This document shows, piece after piece, positions 1 through 10,800 of a stretch of 64,000 nt of DNA. Source of the stretch: JAWPMT01 sp965215825 (GTDB lineage: Bacteria > Bacteroidota > Bacteroidia > Cytophagales > Cyclobacteriaceae); assembly GCA_965215825.1 (NCBI GenBank), contig CBDCEM010000003.1:806001-870000 (forward strand), read 5' to 3'. Both the position numbers and the translations under genes were made by a program. Under the pieces are notes generated by a model. That model was not told where the DNA came from and made no database searches. It was given only the letters and a program-made list of their open reading frames with translations. Positions within the stretch are counted from its first letter, which is position 1. Each line of letters starts with the position of its first letter.

Positions 1-2421
1 ATCAAACTTACTCCTTCACATTTAAGGTTATTCAAAGAAAATAACCTTTCGAAGTTGGTTGCCAAAACCAATATTAAAAGATTTATTATCGGAGGAGAAG
101 CTTTGGAGACCCAATTGGCTAAGGACATTTACAATGCTTCTAAGGGAGATATCGAGATATACAATGAATATGGTCCTACGGAGGCGACGGTGGGTTGTAT
201 GATCTATCGTTTTGATCCCAACGACAACTCAGTAACAGTACCGATTGGAACCCCTATTAGTAATGCCAGGATTTATCTTCTTGATGAATTTATGAAGCCT
301 GTTCCTGAAAGAGTTTATGGAGAATTATATATTTCCGGAGACTGTCTGGCAAGGGGATACCTGTTTAATGAAGATCTGACTAATAAAAAATTTCTACCCA
401 GTAGTTTTATAAATGGACAGAGGATGTATAAAACGGGTGATGTCGGCAGACGTTTGCCTTCGGGAGAACTTGAATTTGTCGGGCGTTCTGACCAGCAAGT
501 AAAGATTAATGGATACAGGGTTGAATTGTCGGAGATAGAATGTCATTTGAAAAACTTTGATGGGATAAGCGAAGCTTTAGCAGTACTGAAAAAAGGTAAG
601 AAGGACAACAAGATACTTTGTGCTTATTATAAAAATTCAGGAGAAAAAAACAGTCTTTTCGAAGAGGGTATTTTAAGGAACTATTTGGCTGGCCTGTTAC
701 CCCACTACATGATCCCTGCACATTTTATTCCGTTATCAGAGATCCCACTAACAAAAAATGGGAAGGTAAATTATGATGCGCTGCCTGAACCAGGCAGCAA
801 TCCGGAGATTGAAAAGACTTTGATACCTGAGAATGAAATAGAAACGATCTCTCTGAAAGTTTGGACAGATATCTTGGATGGAGAGAGTCTATCCGTTTCT
901 CACAATTTTTTCGAATTAGGAGGGGATTCTATTAAAGCGGTACAGATCTCATCCAGGCTTTATGAAAAGGGGATCAGTGTAGAAGCCAAAGACATACTTA
1001 CTTACCAAACGATCCGGTTGGTTTCCCCTTATGTGAAAAGAGTGCAAGGAGATAGTAAGTACGAGCAGGGGATAATTAGGGGAGACGTAGGACTATCGCC
1101 TATAATTTCATGGTTTCTTGCTCAAAACTTCGAGAATCCTAATTTCTTTAATCAGTCTTTGCTACTTGATCTTGATGATAAAGTAGATATCAAACTACTT
1201 GAACAGGCTTTTACAAAATTACTTGAATGTCATGATGAATTGCGGATCAATTATGACCCGGTGAAAAAAGTCCTGTTCTACAACGAACGACATCTTAATA
1301 GAGGTTTCGATATTGATGGAATTGAGATATCCGATTCAACGGAGTTGATTGATGCCTGTCAAGAAGTTCGCAGCACATTGAACATCAACAATGACTTACT
1401 TTTAAAAGCCGTTGTAATTCATCAAAAAAGTAAGAAAAGTAAACTGTTTATTACAGCTCATCATTTGATAATGGATGGTGTTTCATGGCGTATTTTGATG
1501 ACTGATCTGTACGAGTTTTATAAGAGGTTAGAGCTAGGTAATAGTCGTTACTTACCTACCAAAACAGCATCATTAAAAGATTGGTTTGAGGGGTTAGAAT
1601 CATATCAATGCACCATTGAAGAAGAAAAATATTGGCAAGGCTTAGAAACAATAAACTTCAAAATCCCCCAGGATTTCAAGACCGATGATTGGAGGGTTAG
1701 AAATATCAAGAAACTCACTAGAAGTTTAGACAAAGACCAAACTGGCTTTTTGGTACAAAAGGCCCATAAAACTTATGGAACCAATGTGCCGATGCTACTT
1801 AATACGGCACTTGTTTTGACCCTAAACGAGTGGACCAGAGGAAAGCAGTTTGTCGTAGAACAAGAAAGCCATGGAAGACACCTCGATGGAATCGATGTTT
1901 CTCGTACCTTGGGTTGGTTCACCTCGATGTACCCGGTCTTATTGGAAATGATGGGAAACTCATTGGGTGAACATATCAAAGCAGTTAAAGAACAATTAAG
2001 AAAGGTGCCCGATCATGGAATGGGTTATGGAATTAACACTTTCCAAAATAACCTGACCGACACCACAAATGCCTTGAGATCAGAAATACGTTTTAATTAC
2101 CTGGGGCAACTCGGTGATGAGCTGAATAATGATTTGTTTAGATATGATCCGCAAATTACGGGCATGGAAATGGATGAAGTGAATCACGCAACGACTAAGA
2201 TAGAATGGAACTGTATGGTAATGGATGGAGTATTTGTCCTGGATTTGTTTTATAACAGCAAAGCCTATAAACATTTAACCATCGACAGACTGGCCGATTC
2301 GTTTTTACATCACTTATCCCAGATAATAGCTCATATTAAGAAAGAGGACGATATTTACTTTACACCTTCCGATTTCGAAATGGCGAACTTAGACCAGGAA
2401 GAATTAGACGCTTTATTCTGA
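1..2421 (+). CDS. NRPS, 3' part: A (C-terminal half)-PCP-E, probable D-Asn module
   Basis: The reading frame is open from base 1, so the gene starts upstream. The visible part begins inside an adenylation domain (LTPSHL, NEYGPTEATVG, then RSDQQVKINGYRVELSE and NGKVNYDALP). A peptidyl carrier follows, with ELGGDSI and the phosphopantetheine Ser at about 928. Last comes an epimerization domain with HHLIMDGVSWRIL near 1459, an ESHGR motif and NYLGQL. The visible pocket residues (K278, I299, G301, E322, V330, G331) match the asparagine code; positions 235-239 lie outside the window. The E domain implies D-configured output. The acidic tail (DLDQEELDALF) resembles E-domain C-termini that dock to a following C domain. 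The next NRPS in the window opens with a D-acceptor-type C domain, which fits direct transfer. There is no thioesterase. Confidence 0.95.
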   Translation: MKLTPSHLRLFKENNLSKLVAKTNIKRFIIGGEALETQLAKDIYNASKGDIEIYNEYGPTEATVGCMIYRFDPNDNSVTVPIGTPISNARIYLLDEFMKPVPERVYGELYISGDCLARGYLFNEDLTNKKFLPSSFINGQRMYKTGDVGRRLPSGELEFVGRSDQQVKINGYRVELSEIECHLKNFDGISEALAVLKKGKKDNKILCAYYKNSGEKNSLFEEGILRNYLAGLLPHYMIPAHFIPLSEIPLTKNGKVNYDALPEPGSNPEIEKTLIPENEIETISLKVWTDILDGESLSVSHNFFELGGDSIKAVQISSRLYEKGISVEAKDILTYQTIRLVSPYVKRVQGDSKYEQGIIRGDVGLSPIISWFLAQNFENPNFFNQSLLLDLDDKVDIKLLEQAFTKLLECHDELRINYDPVKKVLFYNERHLNRGFDIDGIEISDSTELIDACQEVRSTLNINNDLLLKAVVIHQKSKKSKLFITAHHLIMDGVSWRILMTDLYEFYKRLELGNSRYLPTKTASLKDWFEGLESYQCTIEEEKYWQGLETINFKIPQDFKTDDWRVRNIKKLTRSLDKDQTGFLVQKAHKTYGTNVPMLLNTALVLTLNEWTRGKQFVVEQESHGRHLDGIDVSRTLGWFTSMYPVLLEMMGNSLGEHIKAVKEQLRKVPDHGMGYGINTFQNNLTDTTNALRSEIRFNYLGQLGDELNNDLFRYDPQITGMEMDEVNHATTKIEWNCMVMDGVFVLDLFYNSKAYKHLTIDRLADSFLHHLSQIIAHIKKEDDIYFTPSDFEMANLDQEELDALF

Positions 2422-2482
2422 AAGAAGCACCTTAAGGTTAGCATACTCATCAAATTCATACTGAAGGTATAAGTTGGATCTA

Positions 2483-3457
2483 ATGTTAAATATTAATGCC
2501 ACATACTCATCATTGTCGACCGACGACCTGGTTGAAAAAATCATGCCTACCTATGATATTGACGGTGTTGTAAAATGCGAATTTTGGTATAGAGGTTTCA
2601 ACGATACATATAAAATAACCTCGCAGGAGGAGAACTATATACTTCGGATTTACAAAAAAGACTGGAGGACAAGGGCTCAAATAAGTTTTGAACTAGATGC
2701 TCTGAATTATTTATACAATAGGGGGGCTAAGGTTTCTTATCCTATTAGTCGGCGAGATGGTAAATTCATTACAGAACTAAATGCTCCGGAAGGGACAAGA
2801 TATGCTGTACTAATGAGTTTTGCTGAAGGTGATGTTTTGGCTTACAAAGAGAGTAATGATGCCTTTTTGTATGGTGAGCGTGTCGCTGAACTTCATTCTT
2901 TGTCAGAAGGATTCTCATCGAATAACGATAGGTTTAAATTAGATGATACTCATTTGATTATTGAACCCTTAAAAGCAATTGAACAATTTCTAAAGGAGCG
3001 TCCTGATGATTGGAATTATATTAACACCTTGTGTAATAAGTCCTTAGAAAATATAAATGAGATACCTTCTGATACGGTAGACTATGGATTTTGCCACGGG
3101 GATCTTCATGGATGGAATGCACATAAATCTGCCGGGGACCTGATTTTTTTTGATTTTGATTGTTGTGGATTTGGCAACCGAGCATATGAGATTTCGGTAT
3201 TTCGTTGGAGTATTTTGCTGAATAAAGGTAGAGGAAACAGGGATTTCTGGGAGCAATATCTTAAGGGGTACACTTCGAAACGAACATTGTCGGATAGTGA
3301 TTTGGAATTAACAGCAGACTATATGATAATCCGAGATATATGGCGAATGGGACTGCAGATATTCGACACCTTCAGTTCCGGAAAAGGCTCGTTGGGTGAT
3401 CAATACATTGGCGAAAGAATCAATTTTTTACAGACCGTGGAAAAAAGATGGTTTTGA
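2483..3457 (+). CDS. APH/choline-kinase-fold phosphotransferase
   Basis: This is a protein of about 324 residues with the aminoglycoside-phosphotransferase (APH) fold signature. It has a catalytic HGDLHGWN motif (His205-Asp207-Asn212, counted from the ATG at 2483) and a metal-binding DFD motif (Asp224-Asp226). An N-terminal ATP lobe contains YILRIYKK. The family includes antibiotic kinases, homoserine kinase-like enzymes and the SrkA/RdoA stress kinases, so the substrate cannot be read from sequence. A TTG three codons upstream (2474) is also in frame; I prefer the ATG. The gene lies about 60 bases after the NRPS stop, on the same strand, and probably belongs to the same transcript. Within a biosynthetic cluster it could phosphorylate the product or an intermediate as self-protection, or act as a tailoring kinase. 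That role is an inference. Confidence 0.8.
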   Translation: MLNINATYSSLSTDDLVEKIMPTYDIDGVVKCEFWYRGFNDTYKITSQEENYILRIYKKDWRTRAQISFELDALNYLYNRGAKVSYPISRRDGKFITELNAPEGTRYAVLMSFAEGDVLAYKESNDAFLYGERVAELHSLSEGFSSNNDRFKLDDTHLIIEPLKAIEQFLKERPDDWNYINTLCNKSLENINEIPSDTVDYGFCHGDLHGWNAHKSAGDLIFFDFDCCGFGNRAYEISVFRWSILLNKGRGNRDFWEQYLKGYTSKRTLSDSDLELTADYMIIRDIWRMGLQIFDTFSSGKGSLGDQYIGERINFLQTVEKRWF

Positions 3458-3509
3458 ATCACATAAATCACTTTGATGTAAAAACGTATTAGACGCATGA
3501 CCAATCCCA

Positions 3510-3541
3510 TTTGATATGGAATTATAAATACATTATCTTGA
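3510..3541 (+). promoter_or_regulatory. Possible Bacteroidota-type promoter upstream of the permease
   Basis: The 132-base gap before the permease holds TTTG at 3510-3513, then a 20-base AT-rich spacer, then TATCTTGA at 3534-3541. The Bacteroidota primary sigma factor consensus is TTTG-N19-21-TAnnTTTG. The -33 element and spacing fit. The -7 element matches only partly. Read by eye, with no experimental support. Confidence 0.25.
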
Positions 3542-3589
3542 ATAATAATTTGTACTCATTAATACCTTAATTAAGGCCAGGATATCGCT

Positions 3590-5956
3590 ATGCTTAAATT
3601 CAATCTATCTTTTATACTTAAAAACTATAAGCGCCACAAGAGTTCTTTTTTGATCAATTTAGCGGGGCTTTCATCCGGTTTAGCCTGTGCTTTGCTGATT
3701 TACTTTTGGGTAAATGACGAACTATCAATAGACAAATTTTATAAAAATGAGAGTCAGCTGTACCAGGTGATGGAGCATATGGTCCAAAGCTATGGCATTA
3801 GGACTATCAATGCCACTTCAGGACCTATGGCTGAAGCACTATTATCAGAAATGCCCGAAGTAGAATTTGCAACAACTACAGGAGAACAAATTGAAGACGC
3901 TTACATTTCAGTTAAAGAGAAAAATATACAGGCCAGTGGGCATTACGTTAGTCAGGAATATTTCGAAGTTTTTACCCATCCCTTCATTCAGGGAAGTAAA
4001 GAACAGGCTTTATTAGACAAAAATTCAATAGTTATTTCTGAGGAATTAGCCGAGAAGCTATTCGGCACTACCAAAGATATCTTAGGAAAAACCATTGAGT
4101 TCCAGCGTGAGAAATATTTTGCGATTACCGGAATTTTTGAGACCCTTCCAAACAATGCTTCAGAAAAATTGGATTTTGCACTGTCTTATGATTTGTATGA
4201 AGAAATGCATCCTGATGTATTGTCATGGAGAAACACTGGCAGTTTTGTATATCTCATCTTAAAACCAGGCTCCAGTGTTGAACTGTTTAACGATAAAATC
4301 AAAGATTACATAAAAACCAAAACTGATAATCAGACTACAAATCGCACACCATTTATTAAACGTTATTCAGAAAAGTATCTGTACGGCAGATATGAAGATG
4401 GAGTACAAGCGGGGGGAAGGATAGAATATGTGAAATTGTTTTCCATCATTGCCGTTTTTATTGTGGTTATAGCCTGTATTAACTTTATGAGCTTATCGAC
4501 TGCTAGGGCGTCAAAAAGGGCAAAAGAGGTAGGAGTTAAAAAATCTTTAGGTGCGACCAGAAATGCACTTATTTTTCAATACCTAAGCGAGTCCGTCTTA
4601 ATCACCGTGTTCTCAGTGATTTTGGCAATCTTGTTTGTATTATTTTTTCTTCCGCAATTCAACCAGATAATGGGGAAGGAACTCTCATTTAATGTTGATA
4701 TAAAGCTTATATCAGTAATCATTGGAATTACTCTATTTACAGGACTAATATCGGGAAGTTACCCCGCCTTGTATCTTTCTGGCTTTAGTCCTGCGACAGT
4801 GCTAAAGGGGAAATTGAAGAAAGGCGGCCAAATATGGGTTCGAAAGGGGCTGGTAATCTTCCAGTTCATGATTTCAGTGATTTTGATTGTTTTTGTTTTG
4901 GTGGTGTACAAGCAAATTGAATTTATTCGGCTGAAGGACCTGGGTTTTAACAGAGACAATATTATCTGGATGAACCGAGAAGGTAAGTTGCTTGATGGTG
5001 AAAATCTGGAAACTTTTATCTCGGAGGTGAAAAACATACCAGGAGTAGTTAATGCCTCCAGTATGCGACATACTATGACAGGCCATGTATGGGGTGCGGG
5101 TGGATTGAACTGGGAAGGAAAAGATCCCGAAGACAAAACTGAGTTTGAGGTTGTTGCTATTAATCATGATATGCTTAAGATGCTGGATATAGAACTAGTA
5201 AGAGGAAGGACTTTTTCTAAAGAATTTGGCTCTGATTGGAAGAACTTGATATTTAATGAAACGGCCATAGATTATATGGGATTGACAGGTCCGGTTGGTA
5301 AGACGATAAAAGGGTGGGGGTTTAATGATCGCCAAATTATTGGTGTGGCTAAGGATTTTCACTTCGAATCGTTCCATGAAAACATTAAGCCGCTAGTTTT
5401 TATGCTATGGCCTGCCAGAACTGATAGAGTGATGGTTAAGATTGAGGGGGGTAAGGAATATCGAACGATTGAAGCGATTGAGGAATTCTATTTGGATCAA
5501 AACCCCGGGTATTCTATGAACTACAAGTTTTTAGATCAGAGTTATGAAGCACAATATGTCGCGGAACGACGAATCGCAACTCTGTCTTATTACTTTACGG
5601 GATTGGCAATTCTTATTTCATGTCTTGGTTTGTTTGCTCTGGCAGCTTTTACTGCTGAAAGAAGACTTAAAGAAATAAGTATTAGAAAAATTATTGGAAG
5701 CAGTAACTGGAGCATTATTTATCTTTTATCAAAAGACTTTACTAAAACAGCACTGATAGCTGTGATTATTGGTTTGCCGGTAAGTTATATGTTAACAAAC
5801 AACTGGCTTGATGGTTTTGCTTTCAGAATTGCTTTAAATTGGCAATATTTTGTTGGTCCCGGTGCAATGGTAATTGCAATCACCTGGTTAACTATAGGGT
5901 TTCATATGATCAAGACGTCAGAAGTTAATCCGGTAGACAGTTTAAAAGAAGAATGA
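3590..5956 (+). CDS. ABC transporter permease, MacB/FtsX type
   Basis: This is a 788-residue inner-membrane permease with two FtsX-like halves. A first hydrophobic segment lies near residues 21-40. It is followed by a large extracytoplasmic MacB-type core domain and a cluster of membrane segments between about 280 and 450. A second soluble domain precedes three terminal membrane segments after about residue 670. The cytoplasmic coupling sequences EVGVKKSLGATRN and EISIRKIIGSSNWS are the usual FtsX repeats. The layout matches the Bacteroidota family that pairs with a separate ATPase of the LolD/MacB type. No ATPase gene is present in this window, so the partner must be encoded elsewhere. Given its position inside the cluster it may help export or resist the product, but many such permeases serve unrelated envelope functions. 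Confidence 0.88.
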   Translation: MLKFNLSFILKNYKRHKSSFLINLAGLSSGLACALLIYFWVNDELSIDKFYKNESQLYQVMEHMVQSYGIRTINATSGPMAEALLSEMPEVEFATTTGEQIEDAYISVKEKNIQASGHYVSQEYFEVFTHPFIQGSKEQALLDKNSIVISEELAEKLFGTTKDILGKTIEFQREKYFAITGIFETLPNNASEKLDFALSYDLYEEMHPDVLSWRNTGSFVYLILKPGSSVELFNDKIKDYIKTKTDNQTTNRTPFIKRYSEKYLYGRYEDGVQAGGRIEYVKLFSIIAVFIVVIACINFMSLSTARASKRAKEVGVKKSLGATRNALIFQYLSESVLITVFSVILAILFVLFFLPQFNQIMGKELSFNVDIKLISVIIGITLFTGLISGSYPALYLSGFSPATVLKGKLKKGGQIWVRKGLVIFQFMISVILIVFVLVVYKQIEFIRLKDLGFNRDNIIWMNREGKLLDGENLETFISEVKNIPGVVNASSMRHTMTGHVWGAGGLNWEGKDPEDKTEFEVVAINHDMLKMLDIELVRGRTFSKEFGSDWKNLIFNETAIDYMGLTGPVGKTIKGWGFNDRQIIGVAKDFHFESFHENIKPLVFMLWPARTDRVMVKIEGGKEYRTIEAIEEFYLDQNPGYSMNYKFLDQSYEAQYVAERRIATLSYYFTGLAILISCLGLFALAAFTAERRLKEISIRKIIGSSNWSIIYLLSKDFTKTALIAVIIGLPVSYMLTNNWLDGFAFRIALNWQYFVGPGAMVIAITWLTIGFHMIKTSEVNPVDSLKEE

Positions 5957-6080
5957 TTTAGGCATGGAATTCATCATGTATTATAAAAACCTGCTGAATC
6001 AGTTCCTTAATAAATCGAGTTTTCTTATTTCATAAATCGCTGGTATTTAGCATCTTATAAGTTGTTTCAAGCCGGGTAAT

Positions 6081-6586
6081 ATGGAAAAAGAAACGAGAGC
6101 CTTACGCTTTTTGAGTTTCAGAAGCTCTTGAGCTAAAGACTGTTAGGACCATCTTGCTAACCTCAAATAGCAGGATGGTTTTGTCTCTGAGAAATTTGAA
6201 CATGCTTATTGCTGTAAAGGCAAACTTGAAAGAATCAGGCAATGCACCAGATGTGGCTATCTGACCACTCCAACTAAAGATAAGCTCTTTCATAAAGTGA
6301 AATTTCCTATTCTGAGAACATTCTATATCGTTTACATTATCGCTACCAAATAAATAGGGCATTTCCTCAACTGAGCTAAGCCGCAAACTAGGATTGAGAT
6401 AGAAAACTTGCTGGTCTTTTAAGCAAAGGGATATGAAGACCATGGCCAGCAGTAAAAAGCATTTCTTGATGGGGCAAAGTAGAGGTAAATGAAGCAGTTA
6501 TTGATCAACTGAAAACAGGTACTAAGGGAAGTCAAAACGATCGTAAAAAGGCTGTCATAGTAGGAATAGACCGAAAAGAAAATTGA
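6081..6586 (+). pseudogene. Decayed IS1595-family transposase remnant
   Basis: A transposase N-terminal half can be read here once in-frame stops and shifts are ignored. From ATG 6081 it reads through stops into a zinc-ribbon region (QCTRCGYLTTPTKD) and FHKVKFPILRTFYIVYIIATK. After a frame shift the diagnostic block GISSTELSRKLGLR-stop-KTCW follows, then MASSKKHF. After another shift comes KVEVNEAV, the start of the catalytic DDE region (family: VEVDE). Two of the zinc-ribbon cysteines appear replaced, by Ser and Phe, in GFVSEKFEHA. Reading stops at the TGA at 6584-6586 and the C-terminal half is missing. It is clearly non-functional. I could not identify terminal inverted repeats. It accounts for most of the 706-base gap between the permease and the hydroxylase; the remaining flanks show nothing recognisable. 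Confidence 0.8.
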
Positions 6587-6662
6587 TTACTCATGATCCA
6601 GTTTTCTGCAAAAACCTTTAAGCCCTAAGTGCCTAATTCAAAAAACTTAACAAAAATTAATT

Positions 6663-7625
6663 ATGATCACAGATGATATACAGGCAATAGCAGGCAAAGA
6701 AATGCTGCTCCGTATTGAAAATAATGAGTTAACACTTGAACAATGGGTAGAAGAGAATAAGGAAGATATTGAATCTTGGTTATCGCAGAAGGGTCTGCTT
6801 TTAGTTCGCGGTTTAAATATTCCGAGTGAGAAGTTTGGAAGTGTTTTAACGGATCTTTTTGGAGAAGAATTAGCGTCATACACGTATCGGTCGACTCCTA
6901 GAACAGAATTGAAAAACAATATTTATACGGCTACGGAATACCATCCCTCGGAAACCATCCCTCAACATAATGAAAACGCATACGCTCATTCATGGCCGAT
7001 GCGTATCGGGTTTTTGTGTGTTACTCCGGCAAGCAGGATGGGCAATACCCCAATTTCAGATAGCAGGGTTGCTTATCAACAGATCCCTGCGGAAATACGA
7101 GAAGAATTTGAAAGGAAAAATGTAATGTATGTCCGCAATTATGGTAGTATTGATCTACCCTGGACAGAAGTTTTTCAAACAGAGGATAAGTATGAAGTCG
7201 AACAATATTGTAGAGATAATAATATAGAATTTGAGTGGACCGAACATGGTTTGCGAACAAGGCAAGTCAATCAAGCAGTTATCACACATCCTGTAAACAA
7301 GGAAAAGCTTTGGTTTAATCAGGCGCATTTATTTCATGTCAGTAATTTAAACGATGAATTGCGAGAGAGCCTGTTGGAACTCCTTGGAGAAGAGAATCTT
7401 CCTCGAAATGCCTATTACGGAGATGGTACTCCGATCGATGCTGAGACACTTTCCATTATCAGAGGAGTTTATGAACAAACCAAATTCTCTTTTCAATGGG
7501 AAAAAAATGATCTCCTCCTTCTTGATAATATGTTATTTACGCACGGACGGGAGCCTTTCGAGGGAGAAAGAAAAACGCTTGTAGGCATGGCAAGAAGTTA
7601 CAGTCTGAAAGAAGCCGTTTCTTGA
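6663..7625 (+). CDS. TauD/TfdA-family Fe(II)/2-oxoglutarate hydroxylase, SyrP-like
   Basis: This is a 320-residue non-heme iron dioxygenase of the TauD/TfdA (clavaminate synthase-like) superfamily. The iron-binding facial triad is visible as His102-x-Glu104 in PQHNENAY and distal His294 in FTHGREPF. Arg296 and the later GERKTLVGMAR stretch supply the likely 2-oxoglutarate-binding arginine. Family members in NRPS clusters (SyrP, AsnO) hydroxylate the beta-carbon of Asp or Asn, either on the carrier protein or free. Several modules here are predicted to load Asn, so beta-hydroxylation of an Asn residue is a reasonable inference; I cannot tell which module. The start codon is the ATG at 6663, and the N-terminus matches the usual family length. 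It lies 263 bases upstream of the next NRPS on the same strand. Confidence 0.88.
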   Translation: MITDDIQAIAGKEMLLRIENNELTLEQWVEENKEDIESWLSQKGLLLVRGLNIPSEKFGSVLTDLFGEELASYTYRSTPRTELKNNIYTATEYHPSETIPQHNENAYAHSWPMRIGFLCVTPASRMGNTPISDSRVAYQQIPAEIREEFERKNVMYVRNYGSIDLPWTEVFQTEDKYEVEQYCRDNNIEFEWTEHGLRTRQVNQAVITHPVNKEKLWFNQAHLFHVSNLNDELRESLLELLGEENLPRNAYYGDGTPIDAETLSIIRGVYEQTKFSFQWEKNDLLLLDNMLFTHGREPFEGERKTLVGMARSYSLKEAVS

Positions 7626-7888
7626 GCGTCTCAATTTGACTAATTAGATCTGCTTCTAATTTGACCTCTTCTATCGGGTTGCAAATTGGAGTTCTGGATC
7701 GTAATATATTAGTTTATTTCTCGGATTTTCAGGTACATCAATTCATTATTAATTGCGGTACCTTTTGATCTTACATCACAACTACAGGAAAGAAACAATT
7801 CGGTCTTTGGGGGAGTCTGCCTATTCAACGAGTACCCTTATTTGAAAATAGAAGAGCTTTTAACGGTGAATCTTTAGACAACTTTTCA

Positions 7889-10800
7889 ATGAAGAATAAA
7901 ATACAAAAATCAGATGTTCAGGAAATTTTTGAATTGAATTCTATCCAAAAGGGATTGCTATATCATTTTCTCAAAGAAACCGACAATAATTTATACAACG
8001 TTCAATTGTCTTTTAACATAAAAGGCAACTTCAATAAGGATGTACTGAGAGAGGCAATTAACCATACGCAATCAAATAATGAGGCATTAAGGTCTGTATT
8101 CAGATGGGAGAAGGTGAGCAAACCAGTGCAGATAGTGCTCAAAAATTACCACATTGATTTTTCGTATCATGATCTTTTAAAAAATGAGGCAAAAGACATT
8201 CAGCGATTGACAGAAGAGTTCTCTAAGAGCGATTGGAGCGAAAGGTTTGATCTAAACGAATTACCATTTCGGGTTCAATTAATGCAGGTGAATCATCAAT
8301 CCTTCGTCCTAAACATTACTTATCATCATATTTTGCACGACGGCTGGAGCAACGGCGTTTTGTTGAAAGAGATATTCGGACATTACGAACATTTAACAAC
8401 TAACAAAAACCCAGCTTTATATGCAAAACCTGATTACAACACTGTTCAAAGAGCACTTCGTCAAAAAATCGATCACAATGAACAAGAAAGTTATTGGAAA
8501 AGATATTTGGAGAACCATAAAGCATCATTCTTATTCTTAAATAACCATGTTCACCAAATTGATCTTGGACAAACCAAAAGACAGCTTTTTACAGCTTCTG
8601 CTACCAAACTCAAGGCATTTTCCACGCAACATAAAGTCACACAAGCAGCTGTTATTTATGCGACTTATGGCCTACTGTTATATAAGTATAATAACTCCTC
8701 TGACGTAGTATTTGGCACCACCGTTTCTAATCGTGACAGTGCCATAAAAGGCATTGAGCAAACAATAGGGAATTTTGTGAATACAATTCCCCTTAGGCTT
8801 GAAACCTCCAGCGAAAACAGTCTTCTGGAAGTCGTGAATAGTGTACACGACGGTATAATCAACAGAAGTAAGTATACAGGAACCGCCTATCCTGACATCA
8901 AACAATTCCTTGGCATAAAGGCCAATGATGATTTATATGATTCCGTGATAGCGATAGAAAACTATCCGCTCGATGAAGAATCAATTATCAATCATGACAA
9001 TTTTTATGTTGAACTAAGAAACGTACGAGAAAACACCAGTACACCATTAGTAATTACTGTCTTCTTTAAGGAAGAATTGGAAATTGAATTGATGTACAAA
9101 TCAAACCTGATAAGCGATGAATTTGTAAAATCATTGGCACTCAACTACACATCAATTCTCAATAAGATCTTAGATGATTGGAGCCTAACAGTAGGGCAGA
9201 TTTCCGGAAAATTGGATCAGGTTGATCTACGGCTTTTAGAGGAATTTAATGCGACCGAGTTTAGTTCGACCTATGAAAATACGGTAGTAGATTTATTTGA
9301 AGAACAAACTCAAATACATCCCGAAAACCTTGCATTGGATTGTGGTGGAGAAAAACTCACCTACGGACAACTTAGTGCCCTGTCTGATCACATCGCTTCA
9401 TACTTACAGGAAGTGAAGGGGGTTAAAACAGGGGACCTGATAGGATTGATGCTTGACCGGGAAAAGTATTTGGTGCCTTTTATTCTGGGAGTTTTAAAGG
9501 CCGGTGGCGCTTATGTACCCATTGACCCAAACTATCCTGAAAATCGAGTAAAGGCGATCTTAAATAACTCAAGTTTAAAAGTCTTGATCACGAGGGCAAG
9601 GCATCAGGAAGTATTTGCAACTAGCTCTGTTCTACTCGATCTGGATGAATGTCTGGAGGATATCATTAAGTTCCCTGTTGGACCTGTATCTCAAAAGTTG
9701 GATAGTAAAAATCTGGCTTATGTATTATATACTTCAGGCTCTACTGGCACTCCAAAAGGGGTGATGATCGAACACCGATCGTTGGCGAATTACATTACGT
9801 GGGCTGCGGGAAATTACGTTAAAAATGAAAAGGCTACTTTCCCGTTATATACTTCAATTTCGTTTGATCTGACCATTACATCGATTTTCACTCCTCTGAT
9901 TACCGGTAATAAAATCATGGTCTACGAGGAAAACGAATCGAATTTCATAGAAAAAATCATCACTAGTGAAGACATTGATGTCATAAAACTCACTCCCTCA
10001 CATTTAAAAATCGTCAATGATGGTTTAGATCCTGACTCTCTTTCTGGAAAAAGGGCAAAAAAGCTAATCGTCGGAGGCGAAGAATTTCCTACGCAACTGG
10101 CAAGGGATATCTACCAAAAATTCGGAGGAAATGTAGAAATATACAATGAATATGGACCCACCGAAGCTACGGTGGGGTGCATGATTCATAAATTTGATTC
10201 AACGGAAACGACAACATCAGTTTCTATTGGTCATCCCATCATCAATACGCAGATCTATTTGTTGAATGAATCCCTGGAACATGTTCCGACTGGAATGGTT
10301 GGAGAATTATTTATATCCGGTGACAACCTGGCAAGAGGATACGTCGGAGGAGAACAACTTACTAATCAGCATTTTATTGAGAATCCTTTCGTCAAGGGTA
10401 AAAAAATGTATAGAACCGGAGATGTTGCAGTAAGATGTTTTAGCGGTGAGATAGTATTTAAAGGTAGGAAGGATGATCAGGTAAAGATCAACGGGCATAG
10501 GGTCGAATTGGGAGAAATAGAAAAACATCTGCTATCACATGGTGCGATAAAAGAAGCTGTCGTAACCATCAGAGAAGAGGATGAAAATACGCGCGCTGTG
10601 GCCTATTATGTTGCATCAAACCGCATAGGAAGTGATGAGATAAAAAGCCACCTCTCCGAGGGTTTACCTCAATACATGGTTCCTCATTATTACATGCATT
10701 TAGACCAAATGCCTCTGAACTCCCATGGTAAACTCGATAAAAAAGCGTTACCCCAACCCGAAATTGAGATTGAAGAGGAAAGGGTAACATCAGTTAATAG

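Noticed and set aside
7633..7665. Direct repeat AATTTGAC at 7633-7640 and 7658-7665 upstream of the 7889 NRPS
   Set aside because: Only two short AT-rich copies 25 bases apart; too weak to call an operator.
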